From Flavobacterium limi (GTDB lineage: Bacteria > Bacteroidota > Bacteroidia > Flavobacteriales > Flavobacteriaceae): 64,000 nt of DNA. Of this stretch, positions 16,509 to 24,599 are shown piece by piece (positions within the stretch are counted from its first letter, which is position 1; every line of letters begins with the position of its first letter). The position numbers and the translations under genes were made by a program. Location of the stretch: NCBI RefSeq assembly GCF_010645075.1, contig NZ_JAADZV010000003.1:62001-126000 (forward strand), written 5' to 3'. The notes under the pieces are model-generated. The model searched no databases, was not told the origin of the DNA, and saw only the letters and a program-made list of their open reading frames with translations.

Positions 16509-17300
16509 ATGAAAAAAGAACTTCATATTTTCTTCACCTGCCTAATGTTTTATACCCGGATTCCGTGTCCAAAAAACATAAGTCACGATCCTGAATATTT
16601 AAACAAAGCTACACGTTATTTTCCTTTAATTGGCTGGATTGTGGGAAGCATATCATTTCTTGCATTCTATATTTCTTCTCTTTTTCTTTCTGCAGAAACT
16701 GCGGTAATTTTAGGAATTATAGCTTCAATATTAACAACAGGAGCTTTTCATGAAGATGGTTTTGCTGATGTCTGTGATGGTTTTGGCGGAGGCTGGACCA
16801 AAGAAAAAATTCTGATGATTATGAAAGACAGTGCCATTGGTGCTTACGGAGCGATTGGTCTGGTTTTGCTTTTTTTATTGAAATTCAAATTACTATCTGA
16901 ATCTGTTTTACTTTTTACAAATAATAATTTCTGGCTGCAAATTTTTCTGTTATTTGTGTCTGCTCATTCCTTAAGCCGTCTGGCCGCCATCAGCATTATT
17001 TTTACGCATGAATACTCACGAGATGATGCAAGCAGTAAAAGTAAGCCTATTGCAAAGAAGCATAGCTGGAAAGAAGTTTTAGGTTCTTTTTTCTTTGGAT
17101 TACTTCCTTTATTGGCACACTCCTTTTTTCAATATCAAATTCTTTTAGTTCTAATTCCGGTTTTCATAACGCATTATTTTCTGGCGCGTTATTTTCAAAA
17201 ATGGATTGACGGCTACACAGGTGATTGTCTCGGTGCAGCACAGCAGGTTTGCGAAGCGGTTTATTATTTAAGTATTCTTTTGATATGGAAATTTATTTAG
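16509..17300 (+). CDS. cobS: Adenosylcobinamide-GDP ribazoletransferase (cobalamin synthase)
   Basis: This 263-residue membrane enzyme joins adenosylcobinamide-GDP with alpha-ribazole (phosphate) to make cobalamin. Family motifs are FFTCLMFYTRIPCP near the N-terminus, GAFHEDGFADVCDGFGGG with the metal-binding acidic residues, and MKDSAIGAYGAIGLVLLFLLK. It has about six hydrophobic segments. The gene lies 54 bases after bluB-cobT, and its 3' end overlaps cobC by 16 bases. Confidence 0.95.
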   Translation: MKKELHIFFTCLMFYTRIPCPKNISHDPEYLNKATRYFPLIGWIVGSISFLAFYISSLFLSAETAVILGIIASILTTGAFHEDGFADVCDGFGGGWTKEKILMIMKDSAIGAYGAIGLVLLFLLKFKLLSESVLLFTNNNFWLQIFLLFVSAHSLSRLAAISIIFTHEYSRDDASSKSKPIAKKHSWKEVLGSFFFGLLPLLAHSFFQYQILLVLIPVFITHYFLARYFQKWIDGYTGDCLGAAQQVCEAVYYLSILLIWKFI

Positions 17301-17821
17301 TCCGTCATACCGAAACGATCTGTGAAAAAGGAATTTGCTATGGACAGTCAGATGTCGATATCGCTGAACCTTTTGATACTGTTTTTAAAAAAATCCTTAA
17401 CCATTTACCCTCTGAAGCAATAATTTTTTCCAGTCCGCTGAAGCGATGTGTTACTTTGGCAAAATATATTCAGAACAATATAAAAACTATTTCTTATGAA
17501 GAAGACAAACTTCTCATGGAAATGAATTTTGGCGATTGGGAAATGAAAAACTGGAATAACATTCCACAGGAACAGCTTAATCCATGGATGGAAGATTTCG
17601 TTAATATCCGGGTATCAAACGGCGAATCTTTTGTTGATTTACATGAAAGGACTGCTGTTTTTTTATCTGAAAAAAAATCAAAAAAAATAAATTATCCGGT
17701 TATTATAGTAGCTCATGCAGGCATTATCAGAAGCTTTTTATGCCATCATTCTTCAATTCCTTTGAAAAATGCTTTTCAAAATAAAGTAGATTTTGGGCAG
17801 GTTATCAAAATAGATTTTTAA
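17285..17821 (+). CDS. cobC: Alpha-ribazole phosphatase, histidine phosphatase family
   Basis: This is a 178-residue phosphoglycerate-mutase-type phosphatase. The start MEIYLVRHTE gives the phospho-acceptor His8; an upstream in-frame start at 17225 lies inside cobS and is rejected. Other active-site parts are FSSPLKRCVTLA with the second Arg, the Glu in EMNFGDWE, and VAHAGIIRS with the second His. It would remove phosphate from alpha-ribazole phosphate or cobalamin phosphate. The 16-base overlap with cobS suggests coupling. Confidence 0.9.
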   Translation: MEIYLVRHTETICEKGICYGQSDVDIAEPFDTVFKKILNHLPSEAIIFSSPLKRCVTLAKYIQNNIKTISYEEDKLLMEMNFGDWEMKNWNNIPQEQLNPWMEDFVNIRVSNGESFVDLHERTAVFLSEKKSKKINYPVIIVAHAGIIRSFLCHHSSIPLKNAFQNKVDFGQVIKIDF

Positions 17822-17862
17822 AGTCCTTTTGTTTAGAATTTCTTTTAAAAAGTAAAACAAAT

Positions 17863-17894
17863 TTGATTTTTACATATTTTTAACTTTATCTTTG
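17863..17894 (+). promoter_or_regulatory. Promoter of the riboswitch-controlled B12 uptake operon
   Basis: TTG at 17863-17865 and TATCTTTG at 17887-17894 are separated by 21 bases, a good match to the Bacteroidota TTG...TAnnTTTG promoter. Transcription would start near 17901, just before the riboswitch. Confidence 0.75.
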
Positions 17895-17903
17895 CACGCA
17901 ATT

Positions 17904-18138
17904 AAGGTTGTGTTTTAATTACAAAAACACATTAAAAGGGAATCAAGTTACTGATTTTAAATTATTTAAAACCAAAAATCTTGAGCTGTACCCGCAACTG
18001 TAAGCTTAGTTCTTTTTTAAGAATGTTTGCTGTTATCTACAAAACCACTGTCATTTTCTTGATGGGAAGGTAAACAGCAAGACGCAAGCCAGGAGACCTG
18101 CCTTATTTAACAAATATCGAACTCTCGGGAAAAAGAGT
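17904..18138 (+). promoter_or_regulatory. Cobalamin (B12) riboswitch
   Basis: Conserved parts occur in the right order: GGGAATCAAGT near 17939, CTTGAGCTGTACCCGCAACT near 17980-17999, ACCACTGT near 18045, GATGGGAAGGT near 18061 and the B12 box AAGCCAGGAGACCTGCC at 18086-18102. A final hairpin, ACTCT...AGAGT at 18121-18138, lies 9 bases before the receptor ATG and could hide the translation start when adenosylcobalamin binds. It is expected to switch off the downstream receptor and surface-protein genes when B12 is plentiful. Confidence 0.95.
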
Positions 18139-18147
18139 GTAGAAATT

Positions 18148-20001
18148 ATGATTTTTAAAAAACGATTTACTTTTTGCTTGCTGCTTTTGTGCCAGATTAT
18201 TTCGGCGCAGCATGACTCTATTACCAAATTAAAAGAGGTTTTAGTTTCTGATACCAATCTTAAAAAATACTCCGATTCCCAATCGGTTTTAAAACTCAAT
18301 GATTCGATTATTAGTAAAAACGAGGCTTTATTAACCGATTTATTAAACTTTAATTCATCACTTTATTTCAAGGAATATGGTCGTGGAATGCTTTCTACGG
18401 TTTCTTTCAGAGGAACAACTTCTTCTCAGACAGCTGTAATATGGAATGGAATCAACATTAATTCTCAAATGAACGGAAGCACTGATTTCAATACGATTTC
18501 AGGCACTGATTATAATTCAGTAAGTGTAAAAGCGGGAGGTGGAAGTGTAATTTATGGCAGCGGTGCTGTTGGCGGGACAGTACATTTAAATAACGATTTG
18601 GACTTTTATAATCGTTTTGAGAATAATTTAAAACTGGATTATGGAAGTTTTAATACAATTGGAATCAATTATAAAACCAATATTTCCAACAAAAAATGGA
18701 GCGCACAAATTGGAATTTCAAACAACAGTTCAACCAATGATTATAAATATGTAGATAAATACACGTGGAAAGGCGAACAGCGCTGGAACCGAAATGGTGA
18801 GTACAATATTTTTACGATGAGTGCCAATTTAGGTTACAAACTGAATGCAAAGAACATTCTTAAGTTATACACTCAGACATCCAATACAGACCGAAATACT
18901 TCTTTAGTTACAGAAACTGAAACTCCAAGTAAATACATCAATGGTTTCAATAGAAATTTATTAGAATACGTGGGTAGTTTTGGCAAACTCACCGCAAATC
19001 TCAAAACAGCCTACATATTTGAAAACTACCAGTATTATGCGGATAATTCAATAAATGATTACACTTACGGAAAAACAGAGAGCTTAATTACAAAAGCTGA
19101 TTTTGGTTATACTCTATTTAAATCAACTCAGATAAACGGGATTGTAGATTATAATAAAACCACAGGAACAGGAAGCGGTTTTGGAACCAATACCCGTGAA
19201 ATCAGTTCGGCATCTTTATTGGTAAAACAAAATATTTCTACTAGTTGGATAAATGAATTTGGTGTTCGAAAAGAATTCACAGACAATTACAAATCACCTG
19301 TTTTATTTTCTTTAGGCTCATCTTATCAGTTTGGCCAATTGTACAATTTAAAATTGAATCTGTCACGTAATTTCAGAATCCCGACCTTTAATGATTTATA
19401 TTGGGAACCAGGTGGAAATCGCGATTTAAAACCTGAAAGTTCCTATCAGGCTGAAATAGGAAATGTATTTACATTCAGCAATATCACACTAACCCAGACT
19501 TTTTATTACATCAAAATAAAAGACTTGCTACAATGGGTTCCAGGCAATAATGGTATTTGGACTCCTCAAAACACAGACAATGTGAACAGCTACGGAGCAG
19601 AAACTTTACTAAGCTGGAAAAAACAATTTGGTAAAAATATTTTTTCAGTCAATGTCACCTACGCACATACCATTTCTGAAAATATTAACACCAAAAAACA
19701 GCTCTTTTTTGTTCCTTTTGATAAAGCTACAGCAGCAATTGCTTATTCAAGAAATAGAATTTCTGCCAATTATCAATTTTTATATAATGGATTTGTTTAC
19801 ACAAGAGCCGATAACGATCCTGATGAAATTATAAATGATTATATGATATCCAACATCGGAATTGATTATGATTTTAATTTTTTTGACTCTTTCAAATTAG
19901 GCTTCCAGGTACTGAATTTATTTAATGAAGCTTACGAAAGTCTTGAAAACAGATCTATGCCGGGTCGCAATTTTAATATGTATTTAATCTTAAAATTTTA
20001 A
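18148..20001 (+). CDS. btuB: TonB-dependent outer-membrane receptor, BtuB type
   Basis: This 617-residue receptor has a signal peptide ending IISAQ at residue 20, a probable TonB box near KLKEVLVSD, and a plug domain at about 45-160 (YFKEYGRGMLSTVSFRGT, QTAVIWNGININSQMNGS, VKAGGGSVIYGSGAVGGTV). The barrel ends in RNFNMYLILKF with the usual terminal Phe. It is short, as BtuB receptors are, and lacks the extra N-terminal carboxypeptidase-like domain of many Bacteroidota receptors. The B12 riboswitch directly upstream supports cobalamin as the cargo. Confidence 0.92.
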   Translation: MIFKKRFTFCLLLLCQIISAQHDSITKLKEVLVSDTNLKKYSDSQSVLKLNDSIISKNEALLTDLLNFNSSLYFKEYGRGMLSTVSFRGTTSSQTAVIWNGININSQMNGSTDFNTISGTDYNSVSVKAGGGSVIYGSGAVGGTVHLNNDLDFYNRFENNLKLDYGSFNTIGINYKTNISNKKWSAQIGISNNSSTNDYKYVDKYTWKGEQRWNRNGEYNIFTMSANLGYKLNAKNILKLYTQTSNTDRNTSLVTETETPSKYINGFNRNLLEYVGSFGKLTANLKTAYIFENYQYYADNSINDYTYGKTESLITKADFGYTLFKSTQINGIVDYNKTTGTGSGFGTNTREISSASLLVKQNISTSWINEFGVRKEFTDNYKSPVLFSLGSSYQFGQLYNLKLNLSRNFRIPTFNDLYWEPGGNRDLKPESSYQAEIGNVFTFSNITLTQTFYYIKIKDLLQWVPGNNGIWTPQNTDNVNSYGAETLLSWKKQFGKNIFSVNVTYAHTISENINTKKQLFFVPFDKATAAIAYSRNRISANYQFLYNGFVYTRADNDPDEIINDYMISNIGIDYDFNFFDSFKLGFQVLNLFNEAYESLENRSMPGRNFNMYLILKF

Positions 20002-20005
20002 TATA

Positions 20006-21058
20006 ATGAAGTTTAGCAAATTATTTTTAATAGCACTAAGTGCCTCTCTATTTGTTTCATGTTCAAGTGACGATGGCGATTCAAACGAACCACAAGGAAT
20101 TTATGATAATGGGGTTTTCATTTTGAATGAAGGAAGCTCAGGACAGGGAACTGTTTCTTTTTTGAGTGAAGATTTTAGTGTTTTCACTAAAGATATTTAC
20201 ACGGCAGTTAATGGTGATGATTTACTTGGAAAATATGCGCAGAATATTTTCTTTTATGAAGATAATGCTTATATCATTGCTGGAGGTTCAGACGTAATTA
20301 ACGTAGTCAACCGATATACTTTTAAATTAGTGGATAAAATAGAAACCGGCCTTAAAAATCCTAGATATGGAGTTGTAAAAGACGGAAAAGCGTATGTAAC
20401 CAATGCAAATTCTTATGCAGATTGGGGAGCTCCCGCTACAGACCCTGGCAATATGGACGATTACGTTGCTATTATTGACTTAAAAACCAATAAATATGAA
20501 TCTAAAATTGATCTGAATGCAACCGGTAATCGTTTGGTTTTAGAAAATGGCAAATTATATATTACCGAACCTGTTACAAGCACCAGATTATTGGTAGTAG
20601 ATATCGCTGCCAAAAAATTGGAAGCACCAATAGAAATCGGTTCAAACGCTGATTGTATTGAAGAAGAAAATGGCTTTTTATACATTTTAAGAGGTCCTTA
20701 CACAAACAGAAGTGAAATTGTAAAAGTAAAATTATCTGACAAATCGGTTTCAAAAATTACTTTCCCTGAAACTTTAGACGGAGCCGGTTTTATGGATATC
20801 GAAGATAACAAGGTGTATTATACAGTAGGAAGTTCGGTTTATGCAATCAATGCTAATGCAACAACAGCTTCAACTACTCCAATTGTTACTTCTCCTGCGG
20901 GCTATGTATATGGATTTGCTGTAAATAACAACCGTATTTATATTGCTGACGGAGTTTTCACTAAAGATGGTTCAGCTTATATTTATGATTTAAGCGGAGC
21001 GCTACTTAAAGAATTAACAACAGGTGTGGGAACAAACGGTTTTTACTTTAACGACTAA
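20006..21058 (+). CDS. Beta-propeller surface lipoprotein, BtuG-like
   Basis: This 350-residue lipoprotein has the signal ALSASLFVSC with Cys19 lipidated, followed by SSDDGDS, an acidic stretch after the Cys of the kind used for surface export of lipoproteins in Bacteroidota. The rest is a YncE-like beta-propeller with repeated blades (VFILNEGSSGQGTVSFLSED, GVVKDGKAYVTNANS, VAIIDLKTNKYESKIDLNAT, RLVLENGKLYITEP, GFLYILRGP). Genes of this type beside btuB in Bacteroides encode BtuG, a very tight B12-binding lid for BtuB. Only 4 bases separate it from the receptor gene. The B12 role here is inferred from fold and position. Confidence 0.85.
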   Translation: MKFSKLFLIALSASLFVSCSSDDGDSNEPQGIYDNGVFILNEGSSGQGTVSFLSEDFSVFTKDIYTAVNGDDLLGKYAQNIFFYEDNAYIIAGGSDVINVVNRYTFKLVDKIETGLKNPRYGVVKDGKAYVTNANSYADWGAPATDPGNMDDYVAIIDLKTNKYESKIDLNATGNRLVLENGKLYITEPVTSTRLLVVDIAAKKLEAPIEIGSNADCIEEENGFLYILRGPYTNRSEIVKVKLSDKSVSKITFPETLDGAGFMDIEDNKVYYTVGSSVYAINANATTASTTPIVTSPAGYVYGFAVNNNRIYIADGVFTKDGSAYIYDLSGALLKELTTGVGTNGFYFND

Positions 21059-21063
21059 AACTA

Positions 21064-21097
21064 AAATGCCCTTACTAACAAAATCGTAAGGGCATTT
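21064..21097 (+). terminator. Hairpin between the BtuG-like and surface-protein genes
   Basis: AAATGCCCTTAC at 21064-21075 pairs perfectly with 21086-21097. The following bases are A/T mixed, not a clean T-run, so it may be a partial terminator that lowers expression of the last gene, or an mRNA-stabilising stem. Confidence 0.6.
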
Positions 21098-21111
21098 AAA
21101 TTATTTCTTTT

Positions 21112-22095
21112 ATGATAAAAAAATTACTATTTACCTTATTGCTTACATCATCGCTAATTTCTGCACAATCTTATGCTCCTGCAGCAGATCAGTCTGGCAG
21201 CACAGCTATAGCAAAAAACAGTTCCGTTTTTATAGGATGGGCAACCGGAATTACAGTTGTAAGAGGACCTCAGGATATTGCGGTTCCCAATAGTCCTTTA
21301 GCTAATGTCGGAACACCAGCAGACGGAATGAAAGGCGGAACATCAGGATCTGGTATCGTTTGTCTGGGTGATGGCGGAAGTGCGACCTTAACATTTGACA
21401 CTCCGATTGCCAATGGTCCCGGATTTGATTTTGCCGTTTTTGAAAATGGTTTTAAAACTGGTGGTCCGGGGTTTGCTTTTTTAGAATTAGCTTTTGTGGA
21501 AGTAAGTTCAGACGGGATCAATTTTTTCAGATTCCCATCCCACAGCGAAATTCAAACAACTACGCAAGTTGGCCCTTTTGCAGGAATCGACTGCCGATAT
21601 ATTAATAATCTGGCAGGAAAATATATTAACGGTTACGGAACCCCTTTTGATCTTTCAGATCTTCCTGACAATATACTGTTAGATAAAGATAATATAACAC
21701 ACGTTAAAATAATTGATGTAATTGGGACGATAAATCCTTTGTATGCTTCTTATGACAGTAAAGGAAATATCATAAATGAACCATATGCAACAGCATTTGG
21801 CTCAGGAGGCTTTGATTTAAATGGTGTGGGCGTAATTAATCAAAAAACTTTAGGCAACAAAGACTTCAATATTAATTCTGTTGCATTATACCCAAATCCG
21901 GCTTCGGATATTGTTTATATAAACAGTAATGAAGAAAGTAGTGTTCACATTTTTGACATCACCGGAAAAATTGTAAAAAAACTGCCCAAAGCAAATTACA
22001 GCGAAATCATTGTTTCAGATATAATCCCCGGAACTTACCTCTTTGAAATTAATATTGAGGAGAAAAAAATCATAAAGAAAATAATTATCAATTAG
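21112..22095 (+). CDS. Secreted protein with T9SS sorting domain in the B12 operon
   Basis: This 327-residue protein has a signal peptide ending SLISAQ (residue 19). Residues 20 to about 240 form one domain with motifs GGSATLTFDTPIANGPGFDF, AVFENGFKTGGPGFAFLELA and FVEVSSDGINFFRFPSHSE. This looks like a beta-sandwich surface domain found in cell-surface proteins encoded near corrinoid receptors. Residues about 250-327 (VALYPNPASDIVYINS, then IIPGTYLFEINIEEK) are a type A T9SS domain. Coming after a riboswitch, btuB and a BtuG-like gene, it is a candidate surface corrinoid-binding or corrinoid-releasing protein. No direct motif proves this. Confidence 0.75.
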   Translation: MIKKLLFTLLLTSSLISAQSYAPAADQSGSTAIAKNSSVFIGWATGITVVRGPQDIAVPNSPLANVGTPADGMKGGTSGSGIVCLGDGGSATLTFDTPIANGPGFDFAVFENGFKTGGPGFAFLELAFVEVSSDGINFFRFPSHSEIQTTTQVGPFAGIDCRYINNLAGKYINGYGTPFDLSDLPDNILLDKDNITHVKIIDVIGTINPLYASYDSKGNIINEPYATAFGSGGFDLNGVGVINQKTLGNKDFNINSVALYPNPASDIVYINSNEESSVHIFDITGKIVKKLPKANYSEIIVSDIIPGTYLFEINIEEKKIIKKIIIN

Positions 22096-22126
22096 TTAAT
22101 TTTGTTTTTTTAAATTGTTTTTTTGG

Positions 22127-22154
22127 AAAAGGCTTTCATACACGAAAGCCTTTT
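22127..22154. terminator. Terminator at the end of the B12 operon
   Basis: AAAAGGCTTTC at 22127-22137 pairs with 22144-22154 and runs into T-rich sequence. It separates the T9SS gene from the convergent GNAT gene. Confidence 0.8.
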
Positions 22155-22183
22155 ATTGTTTTATAGAACCATTATTAGCATTA

Positions 22184-22492
22184 CTAAATTCTGATTCCAG
22201 GCGGAAGCAATTCCTTATATTTTGGATTTTTCCTAAAAAAAGTAGCAATTTTTGGATGAATTGGAACGACCCTGAATTTTTTCTCAGTACTCAGATCCAT
22301 TATATTTTTAAGCAGAGTATCAATCATTAGCGGATTTTCAAAATTTTCCGGCGTATTGATTTTAGTCAAAAAAATCTTTTTTTCCTGAAATGAATATTCA
22401 ACACTCAATAAGCCCTCAGGAACTGTGGCTTCAAATTGTCTTGCAAAAGTATTGTCTTTAATTTCCATTACGGTAGGTTCCATATTTATCAT
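22184..22492 (-). CDS. GNAT-like acetyltransferase, YjdJ type
   Basis: This protein of about 102 residues resembles the short GNAT family called Acetyltransf_CG (YjdJ-like): FARQFEATVPEGLLSVEYSF, ITLTKI-like strand FLTKINTPENFE, then RVVPIHPKIATFFRKNPKYK near the C-terminus. The usual YjdJ Cys in the VPxC position is His here. The frame opens further upstream to 22561, but that part is a Phe-rich leader without homology; ATG at 22492 or 22483 are the likely starts. The acetylation target is unknown. Confidence 0.7.
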   Translation of the reverse strand: MINMEPTVMEIKDNTFARQFEATVPEGLLSVEYSFQEKKIFLTKINTPENFENPLMIDTLLKNIMDLSTEKKFRVVPIHPKIATFFRKNPKYKELLPPGIRI

Positions 22493-22752
22493 GTTTTTGG
22501 GGTTAATAAAAAATATTAGAAAAAGAACGTGAAAATAATATGAGATAAAATCCTTTAACAAGGGATTTATCTGTAAAGAATTCGGACTACAAAGATAATC
22601 ATTTGATTTTCAATACAAGACATTTCTTTTAAAGATACAGAATGATTTTAGATAATAATTGTTTGCTAATTTTATTATAATTAAGTTTAAGATTTGCTGT
22701 ACATATTAGGAAAAGGGGTAAATTTAACTCAAACTTAAACCTCTCCCCGGAA

Positions 22753-23412
22753 ATGAGTAAGATTCCTGTTTATTTTATGCCTGGATTAGCTGCCAGTCCA
22801 ACCATTTTTGAAAGAATAAAATTAGATGAAAGCGTTTTTGAAACAATTCTGCTGGAATGGGAAATCCCAAATCCACAGGAATCATTATCTGATTATGCTC
22901 TTCGAATCACAAAAAAAATTAAACACGAAAATCCTGTTTTAATTGGCGTTTCTTTCGGCGGAATTCTGGTTCAGGAAATGGCCAGACATATCGAAGTCCG
23001 AAAAGTAATTATTATTTCGAGCGTCAGAAGCAATGCTGAATTTCCAAGGAGAATGAGAGTTGGGAAAACTACAAGGGCTTACAAGCTCATTCCGATGAAG
23101 CTTATTTTGAATATTGAGAATCTTGCCAAATATTCTTTTGGAGAAAAGGTCAATAAGCGTATCAAATTATACGAGAAATTTTTGGCTGTCCGTGACCTTC
23201 GTTATCTGCAATGGGCAGTTGAATCTGTTATTTTGTGGAACAGGAATCAAATAGACGAGAAAGTAATCCACATCCATGGTGATCAGGATGATGTATTTCC
23301 TATAAAATATATCAATAAATGTATTGTTGTTAAAGGCGGCACACACATTATGATTCTGAATAAATACAAATGGCTGAATGAGAATTTGCCTTCAATAATA
23401 TTGGAGGATTAG
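22753..23412 (+). CDS. Alpha/beta hydrolase
   Basis: This 219-residue hydrolase-fold protein has YFMPGLAASPTIF (oxyanion-hole region), the nucleophile elbow GVSFGG with Ser67, an acid in GDQDDVFP and a catalytic His in GGTHIMI. The complete triad suggests an active esterase, thioesterase or lipase. No signal peptide is seen. It stands alone, followed by a structured repeat and a terminator shared with the convergent gene. The substrate is unknown. Confidence 0.85.
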   Translation: MSKIPVYFMPGLAASPTIFERIKLDESVFETILLEWEIPNPQESLSDYALRITKKIKHENPVLIGVSFGGILVQEMARHIEVRKVIIISSVRSNAEFPRRMRVGKTTRAYKLIPMKLILNIENLAKYSFGEKVNKRIKLYEKFLAVRDLRYLQWAVESVILWNRNQIDEKVIHIHGDQDDVFPIKYINKCIVVKGGTHIMILNKYKWLNENLPSIILED

Positions 23413-23476
23413 AAAGGAAGTAAATTTCCTTTTTTTTAATTTAAATTCCCATAATTTAATCTTTGCCGATTATTCC

Positions 23477-23550
23477 AGCCCTGATAGAATCGATATCCTT
23501 ATATGGCGGGGTTTGCCATATAAGATACAAGCGGATAGGAAACAGCTCCT
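23477..23550. repeat. Structured intergenic repeat, copy B
   Basis: It runs from AGCCCTGATAGAATCGATAT to AAGCGGATAGGAAACAGCTC. The central hairpin pairs CTTATATGGC with GCCATATAAG perfectly; its bases differ from copies A and C, while the flanking core and the GGGGTT loop are kept. It lies between two convergent genes. Confidence 0.8.
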
Positions 23551-23587
23551 AAAAAAAATCCCAAACTCACATTGGAATTTGGGATTT
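23551..23587 (-). terminator. Terminator of the TPR-like gene
   Basis: AAATCCCAAA at 23556-23565 pairs with 23578-23587, with an A-run on the lower side that reads as T-run on the minus strand. Confidence 0.75.
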
Positions 23588-23609
23588 CAAATATTATATT
23601 TTAAAGAAT

Positions 23610-24125
23610 TTAGATTTTCTTCATCTGCTCCTTCATCATCGAGATCTGCTCTTTAAGCATTCCCTGCTTGTCTAATTTTTTAGCTTCATTCAATAAATTA
23701 GTTGCTTCGAGTTTTCTTCGGCGTGACATAGCAACTCCTGCGAGATTTAATTTTGCCACAGCTAAATCCATATCCATTGACAAACCAAGTTCGATTGCTT
23801 TTTTGAAATGTTTTTCGGCCTGATTGATATTGGTCTGAGACAACATAATTCCGTGCAGGTAATTAAAGTATCCCTGTTGTTTTCTTACTAATGCAGCTTC
23901 AGGATTTTTGATGTATGTCAGCCATTTTTTAGCCCCATCAAAGTCTTGTTTTCTTAATTTAAGGAAAGCTAAAAGGATGAATTCATTTTTAAAGTATAAA
24001 AAAACCGGAATAGCTGTCAGCAAAATAAGGAAAATTCCATTCCCGATATTGCTCTCTGTAAATTGCCAAACGCCAGCGACTACAAGAAGTCCGGCTAAAA
24101 TAAGTTTAATATTTTTATGAAACAT
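23610..24125 (-). CDS. Membrane protein with TPR-like helical repeats
   Basis: In this 171-residue protein, two hydrophobic segments (about residues 7-24 and 31-47, the second IFLILLTAIPVFLYF) form a membrane hairpin. A cytoplasmic helical domain follows, with TPR-like repeats (YFNYLHGIMLSQTNINQAEK, HFKKAIELGLSMDMDLAVAK, LNLAGVAMSRRRKLEATNLL). A protein-interaction role at the inner membrane is plausible; no partner is identifiable. It is encoded alone, divergent from rpmH. Confidence 0.75.
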   Translation of the reverse strand: MFHKNIKLILAGLLVVAGVWQFTESNIGNGIFLILLTAIPVFLYFKNEFILLAFLKLRKQDFDGAKKWLTYIKNPEAALVRKQQGYFNYLHGIMLSQTNINQAEKHFKKAIELGLSMDMDLAVAKLNLAGVAMSRRRKLEATNLLNEAKKLDKQGMLKEQISMMKEQMKKI

Positions 24126-24189
24126 AATAGGTGTATATTTGTGACTGCAAATATAGTAAAATGAATTAAAAATATTTTTATTAAAGTAC

Positions 24190-24219
24190 TTGCCAGAAAA
24201 AAAAGTCTTTGTATATTTG
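24190..24219 (+). promoter_or_regulatory. Promoter of rpmH
   Basis: TTG at 24190-24192, a 19-base spacer and TATATTTG at 24212-24219 form a near-ideal Bacteroidota promoter. It leaves a leader of about 67 bases before the rpmH ATG. Confidence 0.8.
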
Positions 24220-24292
24220 CACTCGGTTTTTGAACAACGATATCCAAAACCAAGAAAGAGTTAATAGATACCATTTTTAAAGATACAAAGCA

Positions 24293-24454
24293 ATGAGCAA
24301 AAGAACGTTTCAACCATCGAAAAGAAAAAGAAGAAATAAGCACGGATTTATGGACAGAATGGCTTCTGCGAATGGAAGAAAAGTTCTAGCGCGTAGAAGA
24401 GCTAAAGGAAGACATAAATTAACTGTTTCTAGCGAACCTAGACACAAAAAATAA
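24293..24454 (+). CDS. rpmH: 50S ribosomal protein bL34
   Basis: This 53-residue, very basic protein begins [19 protein letters not shown] and contains [15 protein letters not shown], the bL34 signature; a short tail ending EPRHKK follows. It is part of the large ribosomal subunit. It has its own promoter and terminator, and unlike the common bacterial arrangement is not followed by rnpA and yidC but by carB. Confidence 0.97.
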
Positions 24455-24473
24455 TGTTTGTATAAGCATACAT

Positions 24474-24507
24474 AAGGCGATTACTTTTTTAGTATCGCCT
24501 TTTTTTA
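24474..24507 (+). terminator. Terminator of rpmH
   Basis: The stem AAGGCGAT(T)ACT pairs with AGTATCGCCTT across a T-rich loop and is followed by a run of seven T. Confidence 0.85.
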
Positions 24508-24599
24508 TACCTTGTCGGTAAAAATTTTCTCAACATTCTAGTTTATAACACACTAGAACCGTTTTTTAAAATCGTAAATAACTACACAATACATATAAA

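Noticed and set aside
24508..24599. Leader control element (attenuator) for carB
   Set aside because: Only a 7-bp stem (TTCTAGT with ACTAGAA near 24536-24558) is seen, without T-run or known motif.
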